A DNA stretch of 16,281 nt, from contig DBEB01000006.1 in NCBI GenBank assembly GCA_002293855.1, positions 1 through 16,281 of the forward strand, written 5' to 3'. Source of the stretch: Candidatus Falkowbacteria bacterium UBA917. GTDB lineage: Bacteria; Patescibacteriota; Patescibacteriia; Patescibacteriales; Patescibacteriaceae. Shown one piece after another: positions 1-7,002 of the stretch (position 1 is its first letter; each line of letters opens with the position of its first letter). The position numbers and the translations under genes were made by a program. The notes beneath the pieces were generated by a model that searched no databases, was not told where the DNA came from, and was given only the letters and a program-made list of their open reading frames with translations.

Positions 1-575
1 CTTATTCAGTTATCTCACCGGATCCTATTGTCGCAGATACTTGGTATCATGTCGCTGTTGGTCGTGACGATAGCTCGCTCCTACTCTTTCTGGCTGCTGA
101 TGCTTCTGATCAAGTGCCAGTTGTTAGCTCTACACCTATTATGTCCAGCGCCATTACTAAATACTTTGTTCAAGATTTAAATATAGGTCTTGATTCTGGC
201 TGTCTAGATTTGGTTTGTGCTTGGCAAGGTTCGCTTGATGAAATCCGCCTCATGATTGGTAGCTCACGTTTCAACAAGCAATTTTTTATGCCCAATGCTA
301 TCGCCGACACTGATGATGAAGTTTTTAAAGTTGCTAAGCTTGCCCCAGGTATTGTCTTTGAGAGACTCTACCTCAATGGCCTGTCAGTCAATGAGTTGAA
401 TTTGTCTTGGAAATTAAACGAAGCTTCACATTTAACCTATGCTAATGGACTAGCTAATGCCAGCTCTTCTATTATTATTAATAATGCCGGCGCCGAAGGG
501 TCTGCTACTGATCGTAATGCTCCAGCCAATATTATTGTCGGTCCGGGTGGAGCGATCGACACTAACGGTTTTTAA
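1..575 (+). CDS. LamG/concanavalin A-like surface protein, C-terminal part (5' truncated by window edge)
   Basis: The open frame runs from base 3 with no stop until TAA at 573-575, so the gene begins upstream of the window. A GTG at 114 is only an internal codon. Before it the frame reads DTWYHVAVGRDDSSLLLFL, which matches the W-[YH]-H-V-A-V strand of laminin-G-like jelly rolls. About 45 codons beyond the GTG comes SLDEIRLMIGSSRFNKQFF, the closing strand of such domains (compare the usual IDELRI..GVARY..NF..P). About 90 residues of beta-prone, Asn/Ala/Ser-rich sequence follow, ending near GPGGAIDTNGF. Such domains bind sugars or act as passive adhesion modules. The stop lies two bases before a pilin gene, so it is probably co-transcribed with the first minor-pilin cassette. 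The fold is fairly sure; ligand and N-terminal architecture cannot be seen. Confidence 0.75.
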   Translation, partial: YSVISPDPIVADTWYHVAVGRDDSSLLLFLAADASDQVPVVSSTPIMSSAITKYFVQDLNIGLDSGCLDLVCAWQGSLDEIRLMIGSSRFNKQFFMPNAIADTDDEVFKVAKLAPGIVFERLYLNGLSVNELNLSWKLNEASHLTYANGLANASSSIIINNAGAEGSATDRNAPANIIVGPGGAIDTNGF

Positions 576-577
576 TT

Positions 578-1168
578 ATGAACATTGCTCAGCGTAAAAC
601 TAGCCAAGCCTCAGCCTTCTCATTGATAGAAATACTTCTATTGATCTCTTTGGTCAGTGTCGCTTTTATGGGTGTTAGTAGTCTCTTGCGTCAGACTGTT
701 CAACTCGAAGGTCTTGCTAAAGCTGACTTTACTGCCAATGCCTTGGCTGATGAAGGTATTGCTCTGGTTAAGGCTATGCGCAGTGATAATATTGCCGCCG
801 GTGTTAATGTTTTTCAAGATATTGCTGCTACTGGTCCAGGGCCACTCGCTACTCACTACTTCCGCATTGACCGTGACAAAAAAAATTTCATCACCATCGC
901 TCCCTTGTATAACCGTGATAATGCTGGCATGGATTTGGTTGACGGCAATCCTACAAATCCTGATGCTCGTTTAAATTTTGATAGCAACGAGTATTATAGC
1001 TACAGTGCTGGCGCGGCTAGTGATTTTTACCGTGTAATCAGTGCTACGCCGGTTCGTTACGGTCTGCCAGAGCGTTACTTTGTTGAGTTATCTTCAACTG
1101 TAACTCTAGTCTATCGTGGCAAGACCTATACTTATTATCGTAATACTCGTCTCAACGATGCTCAGTAA
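578..1168 (+). CDS. Minor type IV pilin / pseudopilin, PilV/GspI-like (cassette A)
   Basis: This 196-residue protein has a class III prepilin signal. A short polar leader is followed by A-FSLIEILLLISLVSVAF, with Glu at mature position 5 and a hydrophobic helix of about 20 residues. The helix leads into an alpha stretch (ANALADEGIALVKAMRSDN) typical of PilV/GspI-type minor pilins, then a beta-rich head. The residue before the cleavage site is Ala, not the usual Gly. It would be cleaved by a prepilin peptidase and assembled at the base or tip of a pilus. It starts two bases after the LamG gene stop and ends one base before the next pilin gene, so the genes are operonic. No Shine-Dalgarno is visible. 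The pilin class is certain; assignment to PilV/GspI rests on helix features and gene order. Confidence 0.82.
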   Translation: MNIAQRKTSQASAFSLIEILLLISLVSVAFMGVSSLLRQTVQLEGLAKADFTANALADEGIALVKAMRSDNIAAGVNVFQDIAATGPGPLATHYFRIDRDKKNFITIAPLYNRDNAGMDLVDGNPTNPDARLNFDSNEYYSYSAGAASDFYRVISATPVRYGLPERYFVELSSTVTLVYRGKTYTYYRNTRLNDAQ

Positions 1169-1169
1169 T

Positions 1170-1709
1170 ATGTCTTTTAATCGATTCCATCATCGTCAGC
1201 TACCCAAGGGCCTCACACTGCTAGAGTTAGTTGTGACTGTCGCTCTCTTTGCTGTTGTCTCTTTGGCTATCACCAAGCTTTATCTGCAAGTTCTCAGTGC
1301 CCAAGATCGTATTTTGGATGAACAGAATATTATCGCTGATCTCAATTATGCTACCACTGTCTTTGTTGATGAAGCTCGTCGTTCTGTTTTGCAAACTGAG
1401 CCAGCTGGAGCTTGTGGCGACACACCAGGACTAGATTGTGCTAATAAGTTCTTTTGTTCTAGCTCAGTAGCTGACCGTGTCTGTTTAATGGGTCGTGATT
1501 ATGCTAGAATTAATTATTATACTGCCGCCGGTTTATTTCAGGCTCTACGAGGTGGTTCGACTTATGGCATTACTAGCAGTGACATCAACTTTAGCGTCGC
1601 ATCTTTCCGAGCCAATACCGTCGGTAATCAGATTGATATCAAGATTGAGGCTAGTGGCGACAATCAATACCAACAAAAAGTTTTTTATCAAAATTATTTG
1701 ACCAAATAA
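1170..1709 (+). CDS. Minor pilin / pseudopilin, PilW/GspJ-like (cassette A)
   Basis: I place the start at ATG 1170, giving 179 residues. It sits in the stop-T-ATG junction (TAATATG) seen at other boundaries here, and it gives a normal basic leader (MSFNRFHHRQLPKG). A start at 1116 would add 18 residues overlapping the previous gene and bury the leader. The prepilin motif is G-LTLLELVVTVALF, with Gly at -1 and Glu at +5. The following helix (DRILDEQNIIADLNYATTVFVDEARRSVLQ) resembles the long N-terminal helix of GspJ/PilW proteins. The head has six Cys, four of them clustered (GACGDTPGLDCANKFFCSS), which could form disulfides outside the cell. It lies between the PilV-like and PilX-like genes, matching the conserved I-J-K order of minor pseudopilins. 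Confidence 0.8.
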   Translation: MSFNRFHHRQLPKGLTLLELVVTVALFAVVSLAITKLYLQVLSAQDRILDEQNIIADLNYATTVFVDEARRSVLQTEPAGACGDTPGLDCANKFFCSSSVADRVCLMGRDYARINYYTAAGLFQALRGGSTYGITSSDINFSVASFRANTVGNQIDIKIEASGDNQYQQKVFYQNYLTK

Positions 1710-1710
1710 T

Positions 1711-2250
1711 ATGTCTATAACTCGTCATCATCGCCTAGCCAGTGACCAAGCAGCTATGATCTCCATCGTCACCCTAGTAGTGATATCTATTGTTTCTTTG
1801 GCTGTTACTACTTTGTTTGTTACGACTTCTTCTTTGTTGCGTCGCCAAACAGTTTACAGTGAGGCTGGACGAGCTGCTTATTGTTCAGAGGCGGTGACTA
1901 ATACGGTCATCGCTCAAAGTAACTTATCTACTATCTTTGGTACTTGTGAAGCTGGTCAATGCATTGTCTTTGGTGGCAGTACTTGTGCGCCTTGCGGTAG
2001 CGCTGGCACGACTATGACTTGTGCTGGTCCGGGTTATTCACCAACAGTGACTTGTACCGGTCTTGCTCGTCTCGGTTACAAAACTGGGACTGGTGATAAA
2101 AATCTGAGTGCTATTGCTGAGTGTGGTAAAGCTTCTTATTCTTTTGTTTGGGATTATACTGATCCTGGTCCAGCTCCGGTTTGTGGTGGCGGTGGTATCG
2201 TTGCTCCTGGCGTACCTTGTGGTAGTGCTGGTAGCTCCGGACTACATTAA
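1711..2250 (+). CDS. PilX/GspK-like minor pilin with Cys-rich head (cassette A)
   Basis: This 179-residue protein has a basic N-terminus followed by QAAMISIVTLVVISIVSLAV, a membrane helix without the Glu5 of ordinary pilins, as expected for PilX/GspK-type subunits. The segment after it (YSEAGRAAYCSEAVTNTVIAQ) corresponds to the FYxAExGxExA helix of PilX. The head contains ten Cys, many in CxxC-like spacing (GSTCAPCGSAG), and the tail is Gly-rich (CGGGGIVAPGVPCGSAGSS). GspK-type pilins cap the I-J-K initiation complex in type II secretion and type IV pilus systems. Here the gene is third in that order, one base after the GspJ-like stop. The Cys content suggests a disulfide-stabilised extracellular domain. 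Family assignment is by architecture and order, not strong sequence identity. Confidence 0.72.
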   Translation: MSITRHHRLASDQAAMISIVTLVVISIVSLAVTTLFVTTSSLLRRQTVYSEAGRAAYCSEAVTNTVIAQSNLSTIFGTCEAGQCIVFGGSTCAPCGSAGTTMTCAGPGYSPTVTCTGLARLGYKTGTGDKNLSAIAECGKASYSFVWDYTDPGPAPVCGGGGIVAPGVPCGSAGSSGLH

Positions 2251-2258
2251 TTTTAATT

Positions 2259-2690
2259 ATGCTTATCTTTCGGCGACCAGCTTTTACCCTGATTGAAGTT
2301 ATTACCGTCGCTACTATTATTACTATACTAATTGCGATTTCCATTGCGACTTACGGCCATCTACGCGCCTCAGCTCGTGATAGTCGTCGTGTGCTCAATA
2401 TCACACAAATACAATCAGCTCTAGCTGCCTATCATCGTGATCTCGGTGCTTATCCGGCTACTATTACAGCTAGTAGCCCACTCGCTGCTGGCAATCAAAT
2501 CTATCTAAATAAAGTTCCGAGTAATCCCACACCAGTTGAAGAGTCTTGTCAGTCTTGGCCGGAGTATAGCTACATGGCCATGGGAACAGAGCCAAACTTC
2601 AGCTCTTATCAGCTAACTTTTTGCTTAGCTTCTGATACTGCTGAACTCTCAGCTGGCGTCCATGTCGCTACGCCAAACGGTATTAACTAA
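2259..2690 (+). CDS. GspG/PilA-like pseudopilin (short)
   Basis: This 143-residue protein starts MLIFRRPA-FTLIEVITVATIITILIAI, a prepilin signal with Ala at -1 and Glu at +5. The helix continues into ARDSRRVLNITQIQSALAAYH, the conserved GspG pattern of an RD..R..di.qi..AL..Y block followed by an LGxYP element (RDLGAYPAT). The second half holds VPSNPTPVEESC and YQLTFCLAS, shared with the next gene, so the two Cys may be disulfide-bonded. GspG-type pilins form the fibre shaft, so this is a candidate major subunit, although abundance cannot be judged from sequence. It lies eight bases downstream of the PilX-like gene with an AT-only leader and no Shine-Dalgarno. Confidence 0.82.
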   Translation: MLIFRRPAFTLIEVITVATIITILIAISIATYGHLRASARDSRRVLNITQIQSALAAYHRDLGAYPATITASSPLAAGNQIYLNKVPSNPTPVEESCQSWPEYSYMAMGTEPNFSSYQLTFCLASDTAELSAGVHVATPNGIN

Positions 2691-2719
2691 GATTATTTAG
2701 CGCAAGCAACTCCAATATT

Positions 2720-3262
2720 ATGCGCCGAACTCCCACAGGCTTTACGCTACTAGAAATGCTCACAGCTCTAGCTATTATTGCACTGTTGATTTCTACTACT
2801 ATGGTTGTCTCCAGTGGCATTCGTCGTATTAATCGTGATACCAAGCGAGTTAGCGACATTAGTTCGATACGAGCAGCGCTCTTTGAGTATTATCAATTAA
2901 ATAAAAATTATCCCGTTGCACTAGTTACTGGTCAGCCGCTTAGCTCTGGCTCTAATATTTTTTTAGCGAGCATCCCGTCTAACCCCCAGCCAGTCGATGG
3001 TGATTGTCCAGAGACAGCTACTTATCAATATTTACGTCATGCTGATGGTTTGGACTACACTTTAAACTTTTGCCTCGCTAGTCGAACAGGGGATTGGGGT
3101 CCAGGGCCTAATTCTGTGAGCGCTGAAACTGAGTCGACCTGCATTCCTGACTGCGTTCTGTCTTGTGAAAATGGTTCCGACGGCTGTGGAGGGATTTGTG
3201 CTGAAATTATCACTTGTCCAGACGATAGCACCTGTCTAAATGATCACTGTGTTCGTAATTAA
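2720..3262 (+). CDS. GspG-like pseudopilin with extra Cys-rich C-terminal tail
   Basis: The first 125 residues parallel the preceding GspG-like gene: leader MRRTPTG, motif FTLLEMLTALAII with Gly at -1 and Glu at +5, RDTKRVSDISSIRAALFEYY, an NYPV element, IPSNPQPVDGDC and YTLNFCLAS. The remaining ~40 residues are an added module with eight Cys: a CxPDC start, SDGCGGIC in the middle, and CPDDSTCLNDHCV at the end. This matches a Cys-rich surface motif seen in many secreted proteins of myxobacteria and candidate phyla (C-x-P-x-C ... DGCGG-x-C ... C-x(5)-C-x(3-4)-C). I infer a disulfide-linked knob exposed on a fibre or its tip. It is the last gene before the promoter at 3277, and no terminator is visible between them. 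Confidence 0.8.
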   Translation: MRRTPTGFTLLEMLTALAIIALLISTTMVVSSGIRRINRDTKRVSDISSIRAALFEYYQLNKNYPVALVTGQPLSSGSNIFLASIPSNPQPVDGDCPETATYQYLRHADGLDYTLNFCLASRTGDWGPGPNSVSAETESTCIPDCVLSCENGSDGCGGICAEIITCPDDSTCLNDHCVRN

Positions 3263-3276
3263 AGCTTGAAACTCTC

Positions 3277-3305
3277 TTGGCGTGATAATCGCTTCATGCT
3301 ATAAT
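3277..3305 (+). promoter_or_regulatory. Sigma70-type promoter for the adhesin / second pilin unit
   Basis: The -35 element TTGGCG (3277-3282, four of six consensus bases) is separated by exactly 17 bases from a perfect TATAAT (3300-3305). Transcription should start near 3311-3313, about ten bases before the ATG at 3322. That leaves a very short leader without a Shine-Dalgarno. It probably drives the genes from 3322 to 11086, which follow without a visible terminator. Confidence 0.75.
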
Positions 3306-3321
3306 TGTAGACAACAAAGCT

Positions 3322-3666
3322 ATGGCTCAAAAGTTACTTATTGTTATTTTACTTCTTGCTCTTATAGTGCTCAGCGCTGGTATTTACTGGTATCTCAAGT
3401 TTAATAGTCAGCCACTTTCTTCTTTTGTTAATCCGAGTCTTCCTGTCGCTACTAGTCCTTCTGACAATAACCAAACTCCTACTAACAGTAGTCCTACTTC
3501 TAGTGACCCTGTCAAAGTCGCTCCTACCGAAGAGCAAATTTCTAAGCAAGTTGAAATAGTTTTAGAAAAAATTAAAGTCGAAGCTGCCAGTAGGCGATTA
3601 ACTACTTCCGAGTTGATGTATCTCAGTAATCCACGCCAGGCAGCCATCGAAGATTTAACTAAATAA
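3322..3666 (+). CDS. Small N-terminally anchored protein with Ser/Pro/Thr linker, unknown function
   Basis: This 114-residue protein has one N-terminal hydrophobic segment (about residues 4-25, LLIVILLLALIVLSAGIYWYL). A low-complexity Ser/Pro/Thr/Asn linker follows (about 31-68), then a charged, probably helical C-terminal domain with VEIVLEKIKVEAASRRL and ELMYLSNPRQAAIEDL. The layout is that of a membrane-anchored extracytoplasmic protein whose linker spans a surface layer. I do not recognise a family. It is the first gene after the strong promoter and lies six bases upstream of the 941-residue adhesin, so a role in that protein's export, anchoring or stability is plausible but unproven. Confidence 0.7.
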   Translation: MAQKLLIVILLLALIVLSAGIYWYLKFNSQPLSSFVNPSLPVATSPSDNNQTPTNSSPTSSDPVKVAPTEEQISKQVEIVLEKIKVEAASRRLTTSELMYLSNPRQAAIEDLTK

Positions 3667-3672
3667 TTTTTT

Positions 3673-6498
3673 ATGAAGGAGCGTTTATCAGCTAAACAGC
3701 TAATCTTCTGGGGACTTTTGTCGCTTGGTGTTTTTACTGGCCACTATTTAGCTCAAGCAGCAACTTGGACTGGTCCAACTGCTACTCCACCTGCGGGCAA
3801 CAAAGACGAACCTATCAATGTCGGCACTACTGGCCAAGAAAAAAACGGCTTTTTATTACTTAGCAACACTACCGGCGCTAATAACTTCTCCATTCGCGAT
3901 ACTGGTCAGAATAATATTCTCAACTTTCGCATTAATAGCAGTGGTTCAAATGCTATCAGAGATTGGGTAATGCCCAATACCCTTGGCTCTACCGGCCAAG
4001 CTCTAGTAGTCAGTGGTGTTTCTGGTAATACTATGAACCTCAGTTGGAGTTCAGCGGGTATGCCTGCTGGCTCCGCCGCTGGTGCGACTTGGTATTGGGA
4101 TGGTAGTGCTTGGCAAAACAGCGCCAATCTCTTTAACAATAACGGCAATATCGGCATCGGTGTCAGCTCACCAACTGATTTCAAATTACAGATCAACGGT
4201 CATACTGGACCAAATACTGATAATACCTTTAATCTCGGTAGCGCCAGCAAACGCTGGGCCAATCTCTATGCCACCAATATCAACTTCACTGGTAACTTTA
4301 ACCCTGGCTTCACTGCCGGCTCTCTTTATTTTCAAGGAGCAACTGGCGTAGCTCAAGATAATGCCAATCTCTTTTGGGATGACGCTGCCAATAATTTGGG
4401 TATCGGTACTGCTAGTCCCAATAGTCGTATCCATGTTTACCAAAGCTCTGGCGCTAATGCTGAGATTGACTTACAGAGCACTGCTGCTGCCGGCAGCCAT
4501 TGGGGTATTTACCATGATCGCACTAGTGACGAATTACGTCTTTGGAAGGATGGTGCTAATCAAGTAGCTTTCAGTGATGCTGGTGTTATGAATCTCGGCA
4601 CTGTGCCTTGGGCTCGTCTCCCAGCTGTCGCCACTTGTTCTGGTGGCACTCCAGTAGTCACTGGCTTTAATGCTTCAGGACCAATTTGTGGCGCTGCTAA
4701 CCTCGCTGCTGGCTCTGGTGCTGGTGCTACTCTCTACTATGACGGCAGCGCTTGGCAAAACAGCACCAATCTCTTTAACAATAACGGCAATATCGGTATC
4801 GGTGTTAGCTCTCCAGCCGACTTCAAGCTACAGATCAACGGTCACACTGGCCCAAATACTGATAATACCTTTAATCTCGGTAGCGCTACTCGTCGCTGGG
4901 CTAACCTCTATGCTACTACTATCAATACTACGCCGGGTGGACTTAATCTCGGCATTCCTAATTCCGCTCTTGTCTTTGGTTCTCCTAGTGGCACTCTGGA
5001 CTATGACAGTACTTTTGTTTATGACAAAGCTACTAGTCGTTTAACTATCGGCAATAGCAATAACAGCGCCGCCGCTATCATTAGTCGTGGCAATATTTAT
5101 CCTAATACTAATAATACTTTTGATCTCGGTAGCGCTAGTCTGCAGTGGCGCAATATCTTTACCAATAATCTAACTCTCAGTGGCTTTACTGCTGGCTCGG
5201 TTATTTTCCAGGGAGCAAGCGCCTTAGCTGAAAATAATAATAATTTCTTTTGGGATAATACTAACAGTCGTTTGGGTATCGGTACCGGCCATCCTCTAGA
5301 TAATCTACAAGTTCAAAGTTCTTGGTATGTCTTTCCCAATGATATTTGTCGTATTGATATTTATAGTTCCAGTGTTGTGGTCAATGAAAATAGTGGCGGT
5401 TATGTTTGTTGGTTTACTCATGATCTCGCTGTCGGTACTGAAGTTATGAATATTGCCACTGGCGAGTATCGCATGGTCACCAAGGTTAATAATAACGATC
5501 AATTTGAAGTTGACCGACCATGGTCTATCACCAGTAGTAATGTTTCTTTCTCTCTTCGCAGTCGTAACCTAGCTGTGACTGAAACTGGTCATTTTAGTAT
5601 CGGTGGTGGTTTGATGGATACTTATACCAGCGCTCCGATCGATGGTTCTGGTATATTTAAGCTCAGTGGTAAATTATTTTTACATAACAGTGGTTGGAAT
5701 GATTGGGTTAACGATGTTCAGCTCGCTAACAGCTTCTGGTTTAGCAACACCTTCCTCGGCGAAAATGCTGGCTCTAGTTTTGCTATCAATGATGATCAGC
5801 CTTACTCTCAGCTCAATACGGCCATCGGCTTTGAGGCTCTCAAAAACCTTGACCCTACCAGTGGTTGGGGAGCCAATACCGCCATTGGCGCTCAGTCCAT
5901 GCACAATCTCAGTGGCGTCTCTCAGTACAACGTTGCCCTAGGCGCTCGCGCTCTACAAAATGGCGCTGGCTCCAACAACGTCGCTATTGGTTTTGAATCT
6001 CTGGCAAGTGGCGCTGCTTCTGGTGGCAGTAACGTCGCTATCGGTTTCAATGCTGGTCGCACCAATGCCGGTCAACAGAACACCTATATCGGTACTTCGG
6101 CAGGTTCGACCAATAGCTCTGGTGATGGCAATATCTTTATTGGTTATGAGGCTGGCAAGACTGCTATCAGTGGTGATAACAAATTCGTCATCAGTAACAC
6201 CGATGATAATCAATATGAGTCTTTGCTCTATGGCCAGTTTGATCCCGCTGCTGGCACAGCTAATGCCTTCCTTCGTCTCAACGGTCGCTTGCAATTTGGC
6301 TTCGGTGCCAATGACTATCGTAGCGGCCTAACCAATAATGCCGGCAATGGTCTGTGTGTCAATATCGGTGTTAATAACAATTTGCAATTATTCCTCATTA
6401 ACGGTGCTATTATTTGTACTAGAGTGGTTGCTGCCGCTAACTGTGCTGGTAATGATTTCGCAGCTTGTTGCGCCAATCAAGCTGGTGGCTGTCAGTAA
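3673..6498 (+). CDS. Large secreted beta-repeat adhesin-like protein (941 aa) with YadA-head-like repeats
   Basis: Residues 1-29 form a Sec signal peptide (basic start, hydrophobic core IFWGLLSLGVF, cleavage probably after AQA). The mature N-terminus, ATWTGPTATPPAGN then PINVGTTGQEKNGF, is a pattern I associate with Patescibacteria surface proteins. Residues ~144-204 and ~358-418 are duplicated modules (WQNS.NLFNNNGNIGIGVSSP, then NTFNLGSA..RWANLYAT), with a shorter third copy near 474-495. Two further modules (FTAGS..FQGA...NLFWD....LGIGT) lie near 213 and 505. Residues ~714-833 carry seven N-[TV]-A-[IL]-G-type repeats like trimeric autotransporter or phage fibre beta-rolls. No YadA beta-barrel anchor, LPXTG or clear C-terminal TM follows; the protein ends in a Cys-rich tail (NCAGNDFAACCANQAGGCQ). 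The likely role is a fibrous surface adhesin, with partner unknown. Confidence 0.8.
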   Translation: MKERLSAKQLIFWGLLSLGVFTGHYLAQAATWTGPTATPPAGNKDEPINVGTTGQEKNGFLLLSNTTGANNFSIRDTGQNNILNFRINSSGSNAIRDWVMPNTLGSTGQALVVSGVSGNTMNLSWSSAGMPAGSAAGATWYWDGSAWQNSANLFNNNGNIGIGVSSPTDFKLQINGHTGPNTDNTFNLGSASKRWANLYATNINFTGNFNPGFTAGSLYFQGATGVAQDNANLFWDDAANNLGIGTASPNSRIHVYQSSGANAEIDLQSTAAAGSHWGIYHDRTSDELRLWKDGANQVAFSDAGVMNLGTVPWARLPAVATCSGGTPVVTGFNASGPICGAANLAAGSGAGATLYYDGSAWQNSTNLFNNNGNIGIGVSSPADFKLQINGHTGPNTDNTFNLGSATRRWANLYATTINTTPGGLNLGIPNSALVFGSPSGTLDYDSTFVYDKATSRLTIGNSNNSAAAIISRGNIYPNTNNTFDLGSASLQWRNIFTNNLTLSGFTAGSVIFQGASALAENNNNFFWDNTNSRLGIGTGHPLDNLQVQSSWYVFPNDICRIDIYSSSVVVNENSGGYVCWFTHDLAVGTEVMNIATGEYRMVTKVNNNDQFEVDRPWSITSSNVSFSLRSRNLAVTETGHFSIGGGLMDTYTSAPIDGSGIFKLSGKLFLHNSGWNDWVNDVQLANSFWFSNTFLGENAGSSFAINDDQPYSQLNTAIGFEALKNLDPTSGWGANTAIGAQSMHNLSGVSQYNVALGARALQNGAGSNNVAIGFESLASGAASGGSNVAIGFNAGRTNAGQQNTYIGTSAGSTNSSGDGNIFIGYEAGKTAISGDNKFVISNTDDNQYESLLYGQFDPAAGTANAFLRLNGRLQFGFGANDYRSGLTNNAGNGLCVNIGVNNNLQLFLINGAIICTRVVAAANCAGNDFAACCANQAGGCQ
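4102..4284 (+). repeat. Intragenic repeat copy 1 (adhesin module)
   Basis: This 183-base segment matches 4744-4926 at the same length without gaps; by hand count about 25 positions differ (roughly 86% identity). Most differences are silent third positions, apart from one cluster where SKR replaces TRR. It encodes the module from GSAWQNS to LYATNIN. Confidence 0.85.
4744..4926 (+). repeat. Intragenic repeat copy 2 (adhesin module)
   Basis: This is the second copy of the 183-base module at 4102-4284, in the same frame and 642 bases downstream. The homology extends slightly upstream at the protein level (GAGAT.Y.DGSAW). The pattern suggests an old tandem-module duplication kept under protein-level selection. 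Confidence 0.85.
5812..6171 (+). repeat. Beta-roll repeat block (seven N-x-A-I-G-type units) inside the adhesin gene
   Basis: At the protein level the successive units begin NTAIGFEAL, NTAIGAQSM, NVALGARAL, NVAIGFESL, NVAIGFNAG, NTYIGTSAG and NIFIGYEAG, spaced roughly 14-20 residues apart. This is the left-handed beta-roll signature of YadA-type heads and related phage fibre proteins, in which three chains usually trimerise. Confidence 0.75.
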
Positions 6499-6512
6499 AT
6501 TAATTATTATTT

Positions 6513-6707
6513 ATGAAGTATAATTTTTGGAACATTTTATTTTTAGTGATCGGCGGCGCTTGCCTTGGTTTCTTTGGTCTAGTCTATTGGAATCTTTGTT
6601 CCACGCTCCGTCAGGCAGAACTAGCTCAAGTACAAGCAGGGGAGAGGATTAGCGCGATTGAGAAGTTTCTTGCCCCAGTCGATGATAAAACAAATTTAAA
6701 ACAATAA
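6513..6707 (+). CDS. Tiny single-TM protein with coiled-coil tail (pair member 1)
   Basis: This 64-residue protein has one strongly hydrophobic segment (about 6-27, WNILFLVIGGACLGFFGLVYW) followed by a charged helix, LRQAELAQVQAGERISAIEKFL, with heptad-like spacing. The end of that helix (RISAIEKFLAPV) matches the neighbouring gene (RLTNIENFLNQQI), so the two look like diverged paralogues. It lies 14 bases after the adhesin stop and four bases before its partner. No family is recognised. It may be a membrane scaffold or anchor for the surface proteins either side, but that rests only on position and shape. Confidence 0.65.
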   Translation: MKYNFWNILFLVIGGACLGFFGLVYWNLCSTLRQAELAQVQAGERISAIEKFLAPVDDKTNLKQ

Positions 6708-6711
6708 TTTT

Positions 6712-6969
6712 ATGATTAGCAGTCTCAAAAACCTCGATAAAGACAAGTCCAAAGAAATGATCAAAACTGGTAGCATTCTGATTCTAGTTGCCGGCCTAGT
6801 GGCTTTTATAGTCCTGATTAATTTCTATTACACTGATAAGCTTCAGCAACTCCAATCTATGTCAGCTAGCAACATGCAACGTCTGACTAATATCGAAAAT
6901 TTCCTCAATCAGCAAATCCAAGCTTCTCAGGCTCAAAACTCTCCAACTCCTAGCTCCGAACAAAAATAA
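6712..6969 (+). CDS. Small single-TM protein with coiled-coil tail (pair member 2)
   Basis: This 85-residue protein has a charged cytoplasm-type N-terminus (MISSLKNLDKDKSKEMIK), one TM segment (about 19-40, TGSILILVAGLVAFIVLINFYY) and a long amphipathic helix (DKLQQLQSMSASNMQRLTNIENFLNQQI). It ends in a Gln/Ser/Pro-rich tail. The RL.NIENFL segment parallels RISAIEKFL in the preceding gene. The topology suggests a coiled coil outside the membrane. It sits between two genes for large secreted proteins and is probably co-transcribed with them. Function unknown. Confidence 0.68.
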   Translation: MISSLKNLDKDKSKEMIKTGSILILVAGLVAFIVLINFYYTDKLQQLQSMSASNMQRLTNIENFLNQQIQASQAQNSPTPSSEQK

Positions 6970-7002
6970 TTAAAGTCTTTACTTTGCTTCCGCCACGACA
7001 TT

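Noticed and set aside
114..575. GTG at 114 as the start of a 153-residue protein
   Set aside because: The frame is open to the left edge and encodes a LamG strand (WYHVAV) before this codon, so the gene is truncated by the window.
1116..1169. Upstream start for the PilW/GspJ-like gene
   Set aside because: It would overlap the previous gene by 53 bases and add a hydrophobic stretch before the prepilin leader; ATG 1170 fits the junction and leader.
4102..4926. Direct repeats as CRISPR or mobile DNA
   Set aside because: Only two long copies, in frame, and explained by protein modules; there are no spacers or terminal repeats.
3906..6294. Long antisense open frames inside the adhesin gene
   Set aside because: They mirror the repetitive low-complexity coding strand and have no start signals or recognisable domains.
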